Shown piece after piece: positions 8,747-18,834 of a stretch of DNA of 64,000 nucleotides. The number at the start of each line of letters is the position of its first letter. The stretch's first letter is position 1. The notes under the pieces are model-generated. The model had not been told where the DNA came from. It worked only from the letters and a program-made list of their open reading frames with translations, and made no database searches. Both the position numbers and the translations under genes were made by a program. Source of the DNA: an uncultured Stenotrophomonas sp. (GTDB taxonomy: Bacteria; Pseudomonadota; Gammaproteobacteria; Xanthomonadales; Xanthomonadaceae); contig NZ_CAMFIA010000004.1 in NCBI RefSeq assembly GCF_945952405.1, forward strand, positions 1-64,000, written 5' to 3'.

Positions 8747-8774
8747 GCCCGGCATCACGCCGGGCGACTTTTTT
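8747..8774 (+). terminator. Terminator-like hairpin in the darP leader
   Basis: GCCCGGC-ATCAC-GCCGGGC followed by GAC and six T residues lies on the plus strand, 18 bp before the darP start codon and within the divergent pmbA-darP control region. It has the form of an intrinsic terminator but has no upstream plus-strand gene to terminate, so it may be an attenuator or may end short antisense transcripts from pmbA. Confidence 0.6.
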
Positions 8775-8791
8775 GAAATCAGGTGTGGACG

Positions 8792-9379
8792 ATGCGCGGA
8801 CGCGACGAAGAAACCGGTGAATTCCTTGACAAGAGCCGCAAGCAGAAGCGCGGCGAAGCCCTGGAAGTACTGGCCCTGGGTGAAAAGCTGGTGTCGCTGA
8901 CCCCGGCCCAGCTGGCGCGCCTGCCGATCCCGGAGGACCTGCTGCCGCACATCGCCGAGTGCAAGCGGATCACCGCCCACATCGCCCACAAGCGCCAGCT
9001 GGCGTTCCTGGCCAAGCACATGCGCCGCGAGGACGAAGCGACCCTGGAGGCGATCCGCGATGCGCTGGATGCCAACAGCGAGACCGGCCGCCGCGAAGTG
9101 GCGATGATGCACCGCGTGGAAGACTGGCGCGAGCGCCTGCTCGCCGATGGCGACAAGGCGCTGGCCGCCCTGCTGGACGACTATCCGCAGGCCGACCGCC
9201 AGCAGCTGCGCACGCTGGTACGCAATGCCCAGGCCGAAAAGGCCAGGAACAAGCCGCCGCGCGCCTACCGCGAGATCTACCAGGTACTGCGCGGGCTGAT
9301 GCTGCCGGCGGCGCTGGGCCTGAAGGCCAGCGCCGAGGACATCGACGACAGCGACGCCGACGACGCCGGCGAGGACTGA
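8792..9379 (+). CDS. darP: Ribosome biogenesis factor DarP (YjgA, DUF615)
   Basis: 195-aa all-helical factor that joins late 50S assembly intermediates and helps maturation of the peptidyl-transferase centre (known for E. coli DarP/YjgA). Family features are the N-terminal [20 protein letters not shown], the [17 protein letters not shown] segment, and [12 protein letters not shown] with [11 protein letters not shown] near the C-terminus. An acidic Asp/Glu-rich tail ends the protein. The ATG at 8792 is chosen because homologues begin M-R-G-R-D; the GTG at 8783 adds three residues. Divergent from pmbA, as in E. coli. Confidence 0.93.
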   Translation: MRGRDEETGEFLDKSRKQKRGEALEVLALGEKLVSLTPAQLARLPIPEDLLPHIAECKRITAHIAHKRQLAFLAKHMRREDEATLEAIRDALDANSETGRREVAMMHRVEDWRERLLADGDKALAALLDDYPQADRQQLRTLVRNAQAEKARNKPPRAYREIYQVLRGLMLPAALGLKASAEDIDDSDADDAGED

Positions 9380-9420
9380 GTCCGCGCCGGCCCGGGCGCT
9401 GCTGCTGGCCATGGCCCGGC

Positions 9421-10866
9421 TCAGGCCTGGGTACCGCCGACGGTGATGCCTTCGATCAACAGCGAGGGCTGGCCGACGCCCACCGGCACGCTCTGCCCGT
9501 CCTTGCCGCAGATGCCCACGCCCTCGTCGAGGGCGAGGTCGTTGCCGACCATGCGCACCTTCTGCATGGTCTCCGGGCCGTTGCCGATCAGCGTCGCGCC
9601 CTTCACCGGCGCGGTGATGCGGCCATCCTCGATCAGGTAGGCCTCGGTGGCCGAAAACACGTACTTGCCGCTGGTGATGTCGACCTGGCCACCACCGAAG
9701 TTGACCGCATACAGGCCCTTCTTCACCGAACGGATCATCTCCTGCGGATCGTGCTGGCCGGCCCGCATGTAGGTGTTGGTCATGCGCGGCATGGTCAGGT
9801 GCGCGAACGATTCGCGGCGCCCGTTGCCGGTCGGCGCCATGCCCATCAGGCGCGCATTGAGGCTGTCCTGCATGTAGCCAACCAGGATGCCGTCCTCGAT
9901 CAGCGTGGTGCACTGGCTCGGGTGGCCTTCATCGTCGATGTTCAGCGAACCACGGCGGCCGTCCAGGGTGCCGTCATCGACGATCGTCACCCCGGCGGCG
10001 GCGACGCGTTCACCGATACGGCCGGCGTAGACGCTGGTGCCCTTGCGGTTGAAGTCGCCTTCCAGGCCATGGCCAACCGCTTCGTGCAGCAGCACCCCGG
10101 GCCAGCCCGGGCCCAGCACCACCGGCATCACGCCGGCCGGCGCCGGTACCGCCTCCAGGTTCACCAGCGCCTGGCGTAGCGCCTCGCGGGCGAACGCTTC
10201 CGGGCGCCCGTCGGCGAACAGTTCGGCATAGCCATAGCGGCCACCACCCCCGGCATAGCCGGATTCGCGGCGGCCGTTGTGCTCGACGATCACCTGCACG
10301 TTCAGGCGCACCAGTGGGCGCACGTCGGCGCCCAGCACCCCATCGCTGCGGGCGATCAGCACGGTATCGACACCGCCGGAAAGGCTGACCATCACCTGCT
10401 TCACGCGCGGGTCGGCTGCACGCAGGTAGCCGTCCAGGCGCTTGAGGACCTCGACCTTGGCCTCGTTGCCGATACCGTCGATCGGGTCCAGCGCCGGATA
10501 CAGCGCGCGTGCATTGCCGCGCAGCAGCGAGCGCCCGGACTGGGCCCCGCCTTCACGCGAGATCGCACGCGCCGACTGTGCCGCCGTCAGCAGCGCGTCG
10601 GCATGGATGTCATCGGAATAGGCGAAACCGGTCTTCTCGCCGGAGATCGCGCGCACGCCCACACCCTGCTCGATGGAATGGGCACCGTCCTTGACGATGC
10701 CGTCTTCCACACTCCAGCTCTCGCGGCGGGCATGCTGGAAGTAGAGGTCGCCGAAGTCGACACCGGGGCCGAGCAACTGGCCGAAGGTGCGCTCCAGGCC
10801 AGCGGTATCCAGGCCGCCGGGGCGCAGCAGGCGGTCTTGGGCAAGCGTCAGGGCGATATCAGTCAT
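9421..10866 (-). CDS. tldD: Metalloprotease TldD
   Basis: Catalytic subunit of the TldD/TldE protease. The 481-aa sequence holds the metal-binding motif HEAVGH at residues 261-266 within [16 protein letters not shown], the hallmark of TldD, and downstream [11 protein letters not shown] and YLIEDGRI blocks typical of the family. PmbA in this window lacks that HExxxH motif, consistent with the known division of labour. The start is the ATG at 10866, 60 bp downstream of the yhdP stop codon, so tldD is probably the last gene of the maf-rng-yhdP-tldD transcript, an order shared with E. coli. Confidence 0.96.
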   Translation of the reverse strand: MTDIALTLAQDRLLRPGGLDTAGLERTFGQLLGPGVDFGDLYFQHARRESWSVEDGIVKDGAHSIEQGVGVRAISGEKTGFAYSDDIHADALLTAAQSARAISREGGAQSGRSLLRGNARALYPALDPIDGIGNEAKVEVLKRLDGYLRAADPRVKQVMVSLSGGVDTVLIARSDGVLGADVRPLVRLNVQVIVEHNGRRESGYAGGGGRYGYAELFADGRPEAFAREALRQALVNLEAVPAPAGVMPVVLGPGWPGVLLHEAVGHGLEGDFNRKGTSVYAGRIGERVAAAGVTIVDDGTLDGRRGSLNIDDEGHPSQCTTLIEDGILVGYMQDSLNARLMGMAPTGNGRRESFAHLTMPRMTNTYMRAGQHDPQEMIRSVKKGLYAVNFGGGQVDITSGKYVFSATEAYLIEDGRITAPVKGATLIGNGPETMQKVRMVGNDLALDEGVGICGKDGQSVPVGVGQPSLLIEGITVGGTQA

Positions 10867-10926
10867 GGTTCTCGATCTGGGGATGCGGGGGCGCCCAGGC
10901 AACCCCCGTGAACAGGAAAGCCACGC

Positions 10927-13900
10927 TCAGCGCGTACGCGTGCGTGGCAGGTCGGTAACGGTCGGCGGTACTGGGGGGGGCGGTGCCGGCGCCGGCGGTG
11001 CCTTCTCGCGGCTGCGTTCGATCACTTCCACCTTCGGCTCCTTCCACGGGCCGGTCACCTTGTAGGTACGGGCGCCGATCTCGCCCAACGGCTTGGACAG
11101 CACCGCGTTGGTGGCGGCACCCAGCGCCGCTCCCACCGGACCACCCGCCACCGCGCCAACCACGGTCAGCAGGTTGCCGGCACGCGGGTTGACGTCGATG
11201 GTCTGGTCGAACTGCTGGTTACGCAGGTCGGCCTGGCCACGGATGGTGATGTTGGCGGCCGGACCTTCGATCAGCACCTTGTCGGTACGCGCCATGCCCT
11301 GGCCGAACTGCACGCTGCCGTCGACCTCGTTGAAGGCGAAACCCTTGGAGAAGAAATCACGGAAGTCGAACATCAGGCGCCGCGGCAGCTGGGTCACGCT
11401 GAGCAGGCCCAGCACGCGGCCGGCACCCGGCTCCAGTTCCAGCAGCTGGCCGTTGCGCGCGTGCAGGTCCAGGCGGCCCTGCAGGTTGGCCAGCTGGAAG
11501 TCCGAAGGCCCGCCACTCCACGAGGCCTGCAGCTGCGCCTGGCCGGAGCCACCGCGCAGCTGGCCGCCGTAGTCAAGGTTCTGCATCAGGCCGCCCAGGT
11601 CTTCACTGCGCACCTGCGCGGTCAGCTCGGTCCGCGCTCCGCCGGTGCGGCCCAACCAGCGGCCGCTGATGTCGATCTCCTGGTCCGGTGCACGGAAGCG
11701 CAACTCGTCCACGTTCAGGCCATTGCCCAGCGGCCGCGTACGCAGCACGGCCTGGCCCAGCACCACCTTGCCGAACTGCAGGTCGGCAATGTCCAGTGCG
11801 AATGGCGGCAGCTTGGCCGGGTCCATGTCATTGGCGCCGGCCTGCACCCGCGCCGGCGCCGCCGCGCCCGGCGCCGGCGGCAGCGACTGCCAATGCACGC
11901 GATCGAGCTGGCCGCTGATGGTGCCGCCTTCGGCGTTGGGAACGGTCAGGTGACCGGCCAGCGAAGGCCCGTCGAGACGCACGTCCAGCGCCTGCGACCC
12001 CGGCTGCAGCTGCAGGCGGGTCTGTTCGAAGACGCCGCCGATCAGCATCAGCTTGCCCACCTGTACATCGACCGCACGCAGCGGCATGCCGTCATCGTCG
12101 CCGCCGCCACGGGCCAGGCTGATCCATTCCAGTGCATCGAGGGTCGGGCTGTGGCCATTGACGGTCAGCCCGCTCGCCGGTGGCTCGCGATCGACATGGT
12201 CGCTACCCAGGGTGACCTGCACGCCGGTACGGTTGTTGTGACTGCGCGCGGCCAGCGCCAGGCGCTGGCCAAAGGCCACGTCGATGCGGCCGGCGCCCAT
12301 CGGCAGCTGCGCGGCCACCGTGGTCGCCAGCGGTTCGCCGGCCGGCTTGTCCAGCGGCGCCGGCAGGTCCAGGCGGGTGCCGACCAGGTCCGACGCCAGG
12401 CGCAGTTCGCTGGGCGGAGCAGGCGCGCCCGGCGCAACCCTGGGCAGGTTGACGGCGATGGTCCACGCCGAGGTTCCGCTGATATAGGGCTTCAGCCATG
12501 CCATCTCCGGCGCGCGGTCGATCAGCACGCCGGCGTCGAGACTGGCGGTCAGCTTCGATTCGAACGCCAGCTTGCTGTCGTGCACGTAGCCACCGGCACG
12601 CAGGCTCAGGCGACCGTCCTGGCCGAGGTGGCGCACCGCCAGTTCCTCGGCATCGAAACCGCCGTTGCCGTAGCGTGCCTGCCCATGCATGTTGTCGAAC
12701 GCCAGCTGGAAGCGCTTGTCGACCAGCTTCACGCCGTTGAGGTCGACCGTGCCCTGCAGGTGCCCCTCGCCTTCGTCCAGGTGCAGCGGCTGCAGCAGAT
12801 CGAAGGTCACGTGCGCCGGGCCGCTGGCCACCAGGTTGTCCAGGGTGTCGCCATAATCCTTGTGCAACGGGCTCTGCCGCAGCATCGCCAGCAGCTTGCC
12901 GGCCTCGCTCTGGGTATCGGCACGCACATACAGCGGCTGCTGCCCGAAGTCCGGAATGCCGGCCTCGAACGCCTGCACCGCCACGCCCGCCAGGTCGCCA
13001 CGACCATGCATGTCGAAACCGGGGCCGATGAAGGCGATATCGGCATCGACCTGGCTCATCAGCGGCCAGTCATGCTGGAAGCGGATATCACCATTGGTGA
13101 TGTGGCCGGTGGCCTCGAAGCGGCCATTGTTGTTGTCGAACGGCCAGTCGTCGAGGTCGCCGCTGACCAGGCCGACGCCATTGCGCACCTGGCCGCCGGC
13201 CAGCGCCATGTCCAGCCAGTCGGTGGCGCCCTTGCTCATCCTGGAATGGATCCAGAAGCGCTTGGCCGCCGTCATCGGCACATCGTCCAGCTTGGCCGCC
13301 AGCTGCAGCCACGGCCGCGTGCCGTCCCCCTGGAACCAGACGCCGCCGCGCACATCGGCCGCATAGTCGGTGCCTTCCACGCGCATCGCCGCAGTGCCGA
13401 TGCGCCAGCCGCCACCTTCGTCGCGCCAGCCCACCACCTGGCCGGCCAGGTGCAGGTCATGGCGCACGCCGAAGCCGGTCGGCCAATCGAACTGCAGCTG
13501 CCGGTCCGGTTGCAGCTGCAGGCTGAAGCCATCGGCATCGCCCTCGAAGCGGCCGCCCAGGCCGCGCAGGCCCGGCGAGTGCCCCACGCTGGCGAAGCCC
13601 AGCGACTGCAGTTCACCCTGTACACGCAGCAGGCCATCACGTTCGCCGGCCAGCTGCAGCTCACGTACCTCCAGCTGCGGTCTGGACAGGAACAGCCAGT
13701 GGCGCAGGCCGGGATCGAGGCGATCACTCAACGCCAGCGCGCGCAGCGCGGTACCGGCCTGTACCGCACCGGAACTGACCCGCAGCTGCTTGCCGACCTG
13801 CAGCTGCAGGCCGTCGAGCTGTTGCTCGCCATCTGCCGTCTTCAGGCGCAGGCGCGCCACCTGCAAGGCCCAGCCATCCGCCTGGCGCTGCCAGCGCAGG

Positions 13901-14781
13901 CGTGCCTGCAGCCGCTGCAGTTGCAACTGCGGTGCCGCCAGCTCCGGCATCGGCGCACCGTCGATGCGCACCTCGCGCAGGTCCGAATCGGTGGTCAGCG
14001 CCACCGGCGCGAAATCACTCAGGGTCAGCCACAGGTTCAGCTCGCCCTTGCCCTCGCGCAGGCGCACGCCCGCCGCCGCCAGCAGCGGCGACCAGGCATG
14101 GAAATCCACCGGATCGGCGCCCAGCCAGGCCTCGCCGTTGCCGCGCACGCGGTCCACGTCCAGCACCGCGGTCAGCGGCAGGGCATCGGCCTGCGCCCAG
14201 GCGCGCACGCCCACGCGCAGGCGGTCGCCGTTGACGCGCAGGCGCAGGTCGATGCGCGGCAGCGTGGTGTCGATGCCCAGGCCCGGCGCATGCACGCCCA
14301 GGCGGCCGCCGATCACCTGCAGCTCGCCCAGCCTGCGCAGCGCATCCAGCGGATCACCACCGTGGTCGGACTGCGGCAGGCCACGCACCGACCAGCGGCC
14401 GTCCTCGCCCTGCTGCAGGTCCAGCGCCAGGCCACGCAGGCGCAGTTCGGTCAGCGAGCGGCCAGGCAGCAGGCCGCTGTACATCGATACCAGCACTTCG
14501 GCTTCGCCGATCGCCAGTCCCTGCCCGGCACCGATGCGCAGGCCCTTCAGCTGCAGCAGCGGCCCTCGCCGGGTCCAGGCGGTCTGCAGCTGGTCGAAGC
14601 GCACCGGCTGGCCGGCACGTTCGCTCAGCCAGGCGGCAATCCTGTCGGGATGGCGCTCGGCCAGGGGCAACAGCTGGCTGAGCGTGCCCACCAGCAGTGC
14701 AAGCCCGACCAGGCCCACCGCACAGGCGGCAATGATATGACGGCGGATCCTTCGCAGTCGCAGGCGCGGCGGCGCGCTCAT
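10927..14781 (-). CDS. yhdP: YhdP-family AsmA-like lipid transport protein
   Basis: Large inner-membrane-anchored periplasmic protein of 1284 aa. YhdP with TamB and YdbH moves phospholipids from inner to outer membrane in E. coli. One N-terminal membrane helix (about 15-38) is followed by an extended beta-rich periplasmic region, a DUF3971-type segment in the middle and an AsmA-like C-terminal domain (VLGLLSVTQLPRRLMFDFRD and FNEVDGSVQFGQG). The C-terminus is Pro-rich. Length matches the family (E. coli YhdP 1266 aa). It lies between rng (30 bp upstream) and tldD. A very long plus-strand open frame through this gene is an antisense artefact of the GC-rich codon use. Confidence 0.93.
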   Translation of the reverse strand: MSAPPRLRLRRIRRHIIAACAVGLVGLALLVGTLSQLLPLAERHPDRIAAWLSERAGQPVRFDQLQTAWTRRGPLLQLKGLRIGAGQGLAIGEAEVLVSMYSGLLPGRSLTELRLRGLALDLQQGEDGRWSVRGLPQSDHGGDPLDALRRLGELQVIGGRLGVHAPGLGIDTTLPRIDLRLRVNGDRLRVGVRAWAQADALPLTAVLDVDRVRGNGEAWLGADPVDFHAWSPLLAAAGVRLREGKGELNLWLTLSDFAPVALTTDSDLREVRIDGAPMPELAAPQLQLQRLQARLRWQRQADGWALQVARLRLKTADGEQQLDGLQLQVGKQLRVSSGAVQAGTALRALALSDRLDPGLRHWLFLSRPQLEVRELQLAGERDGLLRVQGELQSLGFASVGHSPGLRGLGGRFEGDADGFSLQLQPDRQLQFDWPTGFGVRHDLHLAGQVVGWRDEGGGWRIGTAAMRVEGTDYAADVRGGVWFQGDGTRPWLQLAAKLDDVPMTAAKRFWIHSRMSKGATDWLDMALAGGQVRNGVGLVSGDLDDWPFDNNNGRFEATGHITNGDIRFQHDWPLMSQVDADIAFIGPGFDMHGRGDLAGVAVQAFEAGIPDFGQQPLYVRADTQSEAGKLLAMLRQSPLHKDYGDTLDNLVASGPAHVTFDLLQPLHLDEGEGHLQGTVDLNGVKLVDKRFQLAFDNMHGQARYGNGGFDAEELAVRHLGQDGRLSLRAGGYVHDSKLAFESKLTASLDAGVLIDRAPEMAWLKPYISGTSAWTIAVNLPRVAPGAPAPPSELRLASDLVGTRLDLPAPLDKPAGEPLATTVAAQLPMGAGRIDVAFGQRLALAARSHNNRTGVQVTLGSDHVDREPPASGLTVNGHSPTLDALEWISLARGGGDDDGMPLRAVDVQVGKLMLIGGVFEQTRLQLQPGSQALDVRLDGPSLAGHLTVPNAEGGTISGQLDRVHWQSLPPAPGAAAPARVQAGANDMDPAKLPPFALDIADLQFGKVVLGQAVLRTRPLGNGLNVDELRFRAPDQEIDISGRWLGRTGGARTELTAQVRSEDLGGLMQNLDYGGQLRGGSGQAQLQASWSGGPSDFQLANLQGRLDLHARNGQLLELEPGAGRVLGLLSVTQLPRRLMFDFRDFFSKGFAFNEVDGSVQFGQGMARTDKVLIEGPAANITIRGQADLRNQQFDQTIDVNPRAGNLLTVVGAVAGGPVGAALGAATNAVLSKPLGEIGARTYKVTGPWKEPKVEVIERSREKAPPAPAPPPPVPPTVTDLPRTRTR

Positions 14782-14811
14782 CGGCCACCGCCGGCGTGCG
14801 GCCGGCGAGGA

Positions 14812-16299
14812 TCAGAGCAGAACAACATCGAATTGCTCCTGCAGGTACTGCTCATCCGCCTGGAAGCGGATGCTCTTGCCGAGGAACTCTTCCAGTTCGG
14901 CCACGGCCGAGGATTCCTCGTCGGTGATGCGCGCGACGACCTTGCTCGAGGCGATCACCAGCAGGCGTGCAGCATCGAACTGGCGCACCGCTCGGGTGAT
15001 CTCGCGGAAGATCTCGTAGGTCACCGTCTCGGTGGTCTTGATGCTGCCGCGGCCACTGCACTGCGGGCAGGTTTCCGAGAGCTGGCGCTCGAGGCTTTCC
15101 ACCGTGCGCTTGCGGGTCATCTCGACCAGGCCCAGCGGCGAGAAATCGTACACCGTGGTCTTGGCATGGTCGCGCGCCAGCGCCTTTTCCAGGGTGCGCA
15201 GCACCTGGCGGCGGTGCTCGGCATCGTCCATGTCGATGAAGTCGATGATGATGATGCCGCCCAGATTGCGCAGCCGCAGCTGCCGCGCCACGGCCTGCGC
15301 CGCCTCCAGGTTGGTGCGGAACACCGTCTCTTCCAGGTTGCGCTGGCCGAGGAACGAACCGGTGTTGACGTCGATGGTGGTCATTGCCTCGGTCTGGTCG
15401 ATCACCAGGTAGCCACCCGACTTCAGCGGCACCTGCTTGTCCAGCGCCCGGCCAATCTCGTCCTCCACCCCGAACATGTCGAAGATCGGACGATCACCGG
15501 CATACAGCTCCAGTTTCTCGGCCAGCACCGGCATGTACTTGGCGACGAAGGCCTGCAGCTGGCCAAAGGTCTCCTTCGAGTCCACCTTGACCTTGTCCAC
15601 GTCCTTGCGGATCAGGTCACGCACCGATCGCAGCGGCAGGCTCAGGTCTTCATAGATGATGCTGCACGAAGGCGCCTCGCGGCCGCGGCGCTCGACCACG
15701 TTCCACACCCGCGACAGGTAGGCGATGTCTTCGGCGATGGCCTCGGCCGGCTGGCCCTCGGCATTGGTGCGCACGATGTAGCCGTAGCCGCCGTGCTGGG
15801 CCGACAGCTCGGTCACCAGCGCCTTCAGCCGCGCACGCTCGGTCTCATCCTCGATCCGCGCCGACACGCCCACCACCTTGGACTGCGGCAGCAGCACCAT
15901 GTAGCGCGAGGGAATGCTGATCTGGGTGGTCAGGCGCGCGCCCTTGGTCCCGATCGGGTCCTTGACCACCTGCACCACGATGTCCTGGCCGTCGCGCAGC
16001 AGCTCGACGATGGGCACGCTGGCCGGCGGCGGCAGGGTGGTGTTCTCGGTATCGGCGCTGGCGACCGGTGCCGGGCGCACCACGTCGTTGGCGTGCAGGA
16101 ACGCGGCGCGCTCCAGCCCGACCTCGACGAAGGCGGCCTGCATGCCGGGCATCACCCGCTGCACCTTGCCCTTGTAGATGTTGCCGACCACACCCCGGCG
16201 CCAGCCGCGTTCGATGTGCAGTTCCTGCAGCATGCCGTTTTCGATCACTGCGACCCGGGTCTCGCGCGGGGTGACATTGACCAGGATTTCCTCAGACAT
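14812..16299 (-). CDS. rng: Ribonuclease G
   Basis: Endoribonuclease of the RNase E/G family, needed for 16S rRNA 5'-end maturation and turnover of some mRNAs. The 495-aa product carries an N-terminal S1 RNA-binding domain ([20 protein letters not shown] region), the RNase-H-like domain, the catalytic metal site in [10 protein letters not shown], and the zinc-link CPQCSGRG. It lacks the long C-terminal scaffold of RNase E, so RNase G is the right call. The ATG at 16299 has a GGAGG Shine-Dalgarno and overlaps the maf stop region by 8 bp. Confidence 0.96.
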   Translation of the reverse strand: MSEEILVNVTPRETRVAVIENGMLQELHIERGWRRGVVGNIYKGKVQRVMPGMQAAFVEVGLERAAFLHANDVVRPAPVASADTENTTLPPPASVPIVELLRDGQDIVVQVVKDPIGTKGARLTTQISIPSRYMVLLPQSKVVGVSARIEDETERARLKALVTELSAQHGGYGYIVRTNAEGQPAEAIAEDIAYLSRVWNVVERRGREAPSCSIIYEDLSLPLRSVRDLIRKDVDKVKVDSKETFGQLQAFVAKYMPVLAEKLELYAGDRPIFDMFGVEDEIGRALDKQVPLKSGGYLVIDQTEAMTTIDVNTGSFLGQRNLEETVFRTNLEAAQAVARQLRLRNLGGIIIIDFIDMDDAEHRRQVLRTLEKALARDHAKTTVYDFSPLGLVEMTRKRTVESLERQLSETCPQCSGRGSIKTTETVTYEIFREITRAVRQFDAARLLVIASSKVVARITDEESSAVAELEEFLGKSIRFQADEQYLQEQFDVVLL

Positions 16300-16900
16300 C
16301 TGCAGCCTCCCTGGCGGCATCGGCAATGGGGGCCGGCACGCCGCAGCGGGCCAGCAAACGATCGGTGTGCAGCAATGGCAATCCCATCACGCCGGAGTAG
16401 CTGCCGGACAGGTGCTCGATCCAGCGCTCGGCCCCCCCCTGGATGGCATAGGCACCGGCCTTGTCCAGCGGTTCGCCGGTGGCCACGTAGGCGGCGATCA
16501 GCGCGCCATCGATCGGCGCGAAGGTCACCTCGGAAATAACCAGTTCGCTGTCCAGGCCGTCCGCGCCGACCACCACCACGGCGGTCATCACCTGGTGGGT
16601 GCGGCCGGCCAGGCGCGCCAGCATCGCCCGCGCATCGGCGGCATCGGCCGGCTTGCCGAATACTTCGCCGTCCAGCACCACCTCGGTGTCCGAGCCCAGT
16701 ACCCGCGCCTGCGGGTCATCGGCCAGCACCCGGGCCAGCCCGGCGCGCGCCTTGTCGGCGGCGACCCGGCATACATACTGTTCGGCGCTCTCGGTCGCGG
16801 CGCGCTGCTCGACGACCTCCAGGTCCAGGGCCTGGAAGGGGCGTCCGAGTCGGGCCAGCAACTGGTTGCGTCGGGGGGAGCGGGAAGCAAGATAGAGCAT
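16292..16900 (-). CDS. maf: Maf-family nucleoside triphosphate pyrophosphatase (YhdE type)
   Basis: House-cleaning enzyme hydrolysing dTTP/UTP and modified nucleotides to monophosphates. In 202 aa it shows the Maf signature: SRSPRR at 6-11 (phosphate binding), the SDTEVV acidic motif at 70-75 and FGKP at 81-84, and [20 protein letters not shown] near the C-terminus. Its place directly before rng, as in the E. coli yhdE-rng-yhdP-tldD order, supports the YhdE (dTTP) rather than the YceF (m7GTP) subgroup. The ATG at 16900 fits homologues ([11 protein letters not shown]). It is divergent from the SIMPL gene. Confidence 0.93.
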   Translation of the reverse strand: MLYLASRSPRRNQLLARLGRPFQALDLEVVEQRAATESAEQYVCRVAADKARAGLARVLADDPQARVLGSDTEVVLDGEVFGKPADAADARAMLARLAGRTHQVMTAVVVVGADGLDSELVISEVTFAPIDGALIAAYVATGEPLDKAGAYAIQGGAERWIEHLSGSYSGVMGLPLLHTDRLLARCGVPAPIADAAREAADV

Positions 16901-17029
16901 CGGCACAGCATAACCTGAGGCCGCCACCTGAATCGTCGGCAACCTGCCCAGGAACGCATTCAACCCCGAACGGGCTCACAGCGCGTTCATCGCTACGACA
17001 CCACCCTCGTCACACAACAAGGAGTTCCC

Positions 17030-17767
17030 ATGCGCCTGACCGCCACCCCGCTGCTGCTTGCCCTGTCCCTCGCCCTTGGAACCTCGATGACCGCCCATGC
17101 TGCTCCGTCGTCGCCGTCGATCGCCGCCCCGGCCGAAGGCACCCTGCTGAACATCTCGTCAAACGCCGAAGCGACCCGCGTGCCGGACGTGGCCACCCTG
17201 TCCGCCGGCGTGGTCACCCAGGCCGTCGATGGCAACAGCGCGATGCGCCAGAACGCCCAGCAGATGGACAAGGTGCTGGCCGCGATCAAGGCCGCCGGCA
17301 TTGCCGAACGCGACGTGCAGACCAGCGGCGTCAGCCTCAACCCGCAGTACCGCTATGCCGACAACGAGGCCCCGAAGATCACCGGCTACCAGGCCAGCAA
17401 TACGGTCAGCCTGAAGGTCCGTGACATCGCCAAGCTCGGCAAGGTGCTCGACGCATTGGCCGCACAGGGTGCCAACCAGATCAATGGCCCCAGCTTCGAG
17501 ATCGACCAGCCGGAACCGGTCTATGACGAAGCCCGCCTGGCCGCGCTGAAGAAGGCCCAGGCCCGCGCCCAGACCTATGCGAAGTCGCTCGGCCTGCAGG
17601 TGCGCCGCATCGTCAGCATTTCCGAGAATGCCGGGGGCGGCTACCGCCCGATGCCGATGATGCGGGCCATGGCCGCCGGCGCCGCGATGGACAAGGCCAC
17701 GCCGGTCGCACCGGGCGAATCCACGGTCTCGGTCAACCTGGACGTGGTGTTCGAACTGGGACGCTGA
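17030..17767 (+). CDS. Periplasmic SIMPL-domain protein (DUF541)
   Basis: 245-aa exported protein of unknown biochemical role. A signal peptide (hydrophobic 5-20, cleavage near AHA-A about 25) precedes a SIMPL/DUF541 domain: EATRVPDVATLSAGVVTQ, then GVSLNPQYRY and KITGYQASNTVSLKVRDIAK, and a C-terminal VSVNLDVVFEL strand. Such proteins are linked to oxidative stress or outer-membrane functions in other bacteria. Good Shine-Dalgarno AAGGAG 7 nt before the ATG. Monocistronic: divergent from maf and followed by a terminator at 17791. Confidence 0.88.
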   Translation: MRLTATPLLLALSLALGTSMTAHAAPSSPSIAAPAEGTLLNISSNAEATRVPDVATLSAGVVTQAVDGNSAMRQNAQQMDKVLAAIKAAGIAERDVQTSGVSLNPQYRYADNEAPKITGYQASNTVSLKVRDIAKLGKVLDALAAQGANQINGPSFEIDQPEPVYDEARLAALKKAQARAQTYAKSLGLQVRRIVSISENAGGGYRPMPMMRAMAAGAAMDKATPVAPGESTVSVNLDVVFELGR

Positions 17768-17790
17768 TCGCGTCAATTGCCGCGCACGCA

Positions 17791-17819
17791 GGCGGGTCCC
17801 GCAGGGGGCCCGCCTTTTT
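17791..17819 (+). terminator. Terminator of the SIMPL gene
   Basis: GGCGGGTCCC-GCAG-GGGGCCCGCC followed by TTTTT, 24 bp after the stop codon. Confidence 0.88.
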
Positions 17820-17877
17820 CATGTGCGCCGCCGCTGGCTGAAGCCCAGCTCAACGATTCCGCCCCTGCCTCTAGGCA

Positions 17878-17898
17878 GTAGCGGCTGCGCCGCGCTAC
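17878..17898. repeat. GTAG palindrome (SMAG-like)
   Basis: GTAGCGGCTGCGCCGCGCTAC is a perfect palindrome with GTAG and CTAC ends, lying in the gap between the SIMPL terminator and the tonB gene. Confidence 0.65.
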
Positions 17899-17980
17899 TG
17901 ATGCACTGCCAGCCGCGTGCGGCAACCCCGCCACGGTCCCTGGTGCGTTGAGGACTTCGTCACTGGCATGGAGGTGGACC

Positions 17981-18637
17981 ATGGTTCGTACGTATCCCGT
18001 TGCTTCCCCGCACTTCGACCCCGCCCGCGTTGCCGCCTGGAGCGCGGCCATCGCCCTGCATCTGCTGGCCTTCCTGTTGCTGCTGATTCCGGCAACCTAC
18101 CAGGCCGTAACCGCCCTGCCCCGCGACAACACCGCGGTGCGGTTGATTCCCCCGCAACTGCCCGAGCCGCTGCCGCCCAGGCTGCCGCCCCGTTCGGAGC
18201 CCCCACAGGTCGTGCCCAGGCAGCACGTGGTGCCCCGGGTCACACCGCCGTTGCCGGCGCCCACCGCCACACTGGAGGAAGCGCAGGGGATTGTCATGCC
18301 TGCCGCCGAACCCGCGCCGGTGCAGTCGGCGCCGTCCGTCGACAGCACGACACCGCTGGCCGGTGCCCAGCTGCAGTACCGCAGCGCACCGCCGCCGGCC
18401 TACCCGGTACCGGCACTGCGCAACCACGAGCAGGGCACCGTGCTGCTGCGGGTAGAGGTCGACAGCAGCGGGCAGCCGGTCGCGGTCAGCATCGAGCGCA
18501 GCAGTGGCTCGCGCAGCCTGGACCAGGCCGCACGCCAGCAGGTGCTGAAGCGCTGGCGCTTCGAACCGGCCCAGCGTGAGGGCGTGGCGGTCCCGGCCAT
18601 CGGCCTGGTACCGGTGCAGTTCTCGTTGCCGGAGTAA
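17981..18637 (+). CDS. TonB-type energy transducer
   Basis: 218-aa inner-membrane-anchored protein that passes proton-motive energy from ExbB/ExbD to outer-membrane receptors. Domain order is typical: one N-terminal membrane helix (about 17-37, ALHLLAFLLLLIPA), a Pro-rich periplasm-spanning segment (PPQLPEPLPPRLPP and onward), and a C-terminal TonB domain (YPVPALRNHEQGTVLLRVEV to KRWRFEPAQ). Strong GGAGG Shine-Dalgarno 6 nt before the ATG at 17981. No exbB/exbD nearby. It sits just upstream of a TonB-dependent receptor but is separated by a terminator, so it is a probable functional partner under separate control. Confidence 0.9.
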   Translation: MVRTYPVASPHFDPARVAAWSAAIALHLLAFLLLLIPATYQAVTALPRDNTAVRLIPPQLPEPLPPRLPPRSEPPQVVPRQHVVPRVTPPLPAPTATLEEAQGIVMPAAEPAPVQSAPSVDSTTPLAGAQLQYRSAPPPAYPVPALRNHEQGTVLLRVEVDSSGQPVAVSIERSSGSRSLDQAARQQVLKRWRFEPAQREGVAVPAIGLVPVQFSLPE

Positions 18638-18646
18638 GGCTCCCGC

Positions 18647-18677
18647 GCCGGCCCGGCACTGCGCCGGGCCGGCTTTT
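18647..18677 (+). terminator. Terminator after tonB
   Basis: GCCGGCCCGGC-ACTGC-GCCGGGCCGGC followed by TTTT, 10 bp after the tonB stop codon. Confidence 0.88.
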
Positions 18678-18834
18678 GCTCGCGAAAGGACAGATTCAGC
18701 AAAGTCTGCTTTCAAACGTTACGGATTAAGCAAAATTTCACGACTTCGTCACCCGTCGGAAACCTAGATTGGCCCGTCCCGGACGCTCCGGAGACAGCCC
18801 TCAACGCTACGGTTTTCCAGTTAGGAGAGAAGCT

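Noticed and set aside
11461..16539. A 1692-codon open frame on the plus strand
   Set aside because: It is antisense to yhdP and rng, which have clear family motifs. The translation is Gln/His/Arg/Ala-rich low complexity, typical of a shadow frame in GC-rich DNA.
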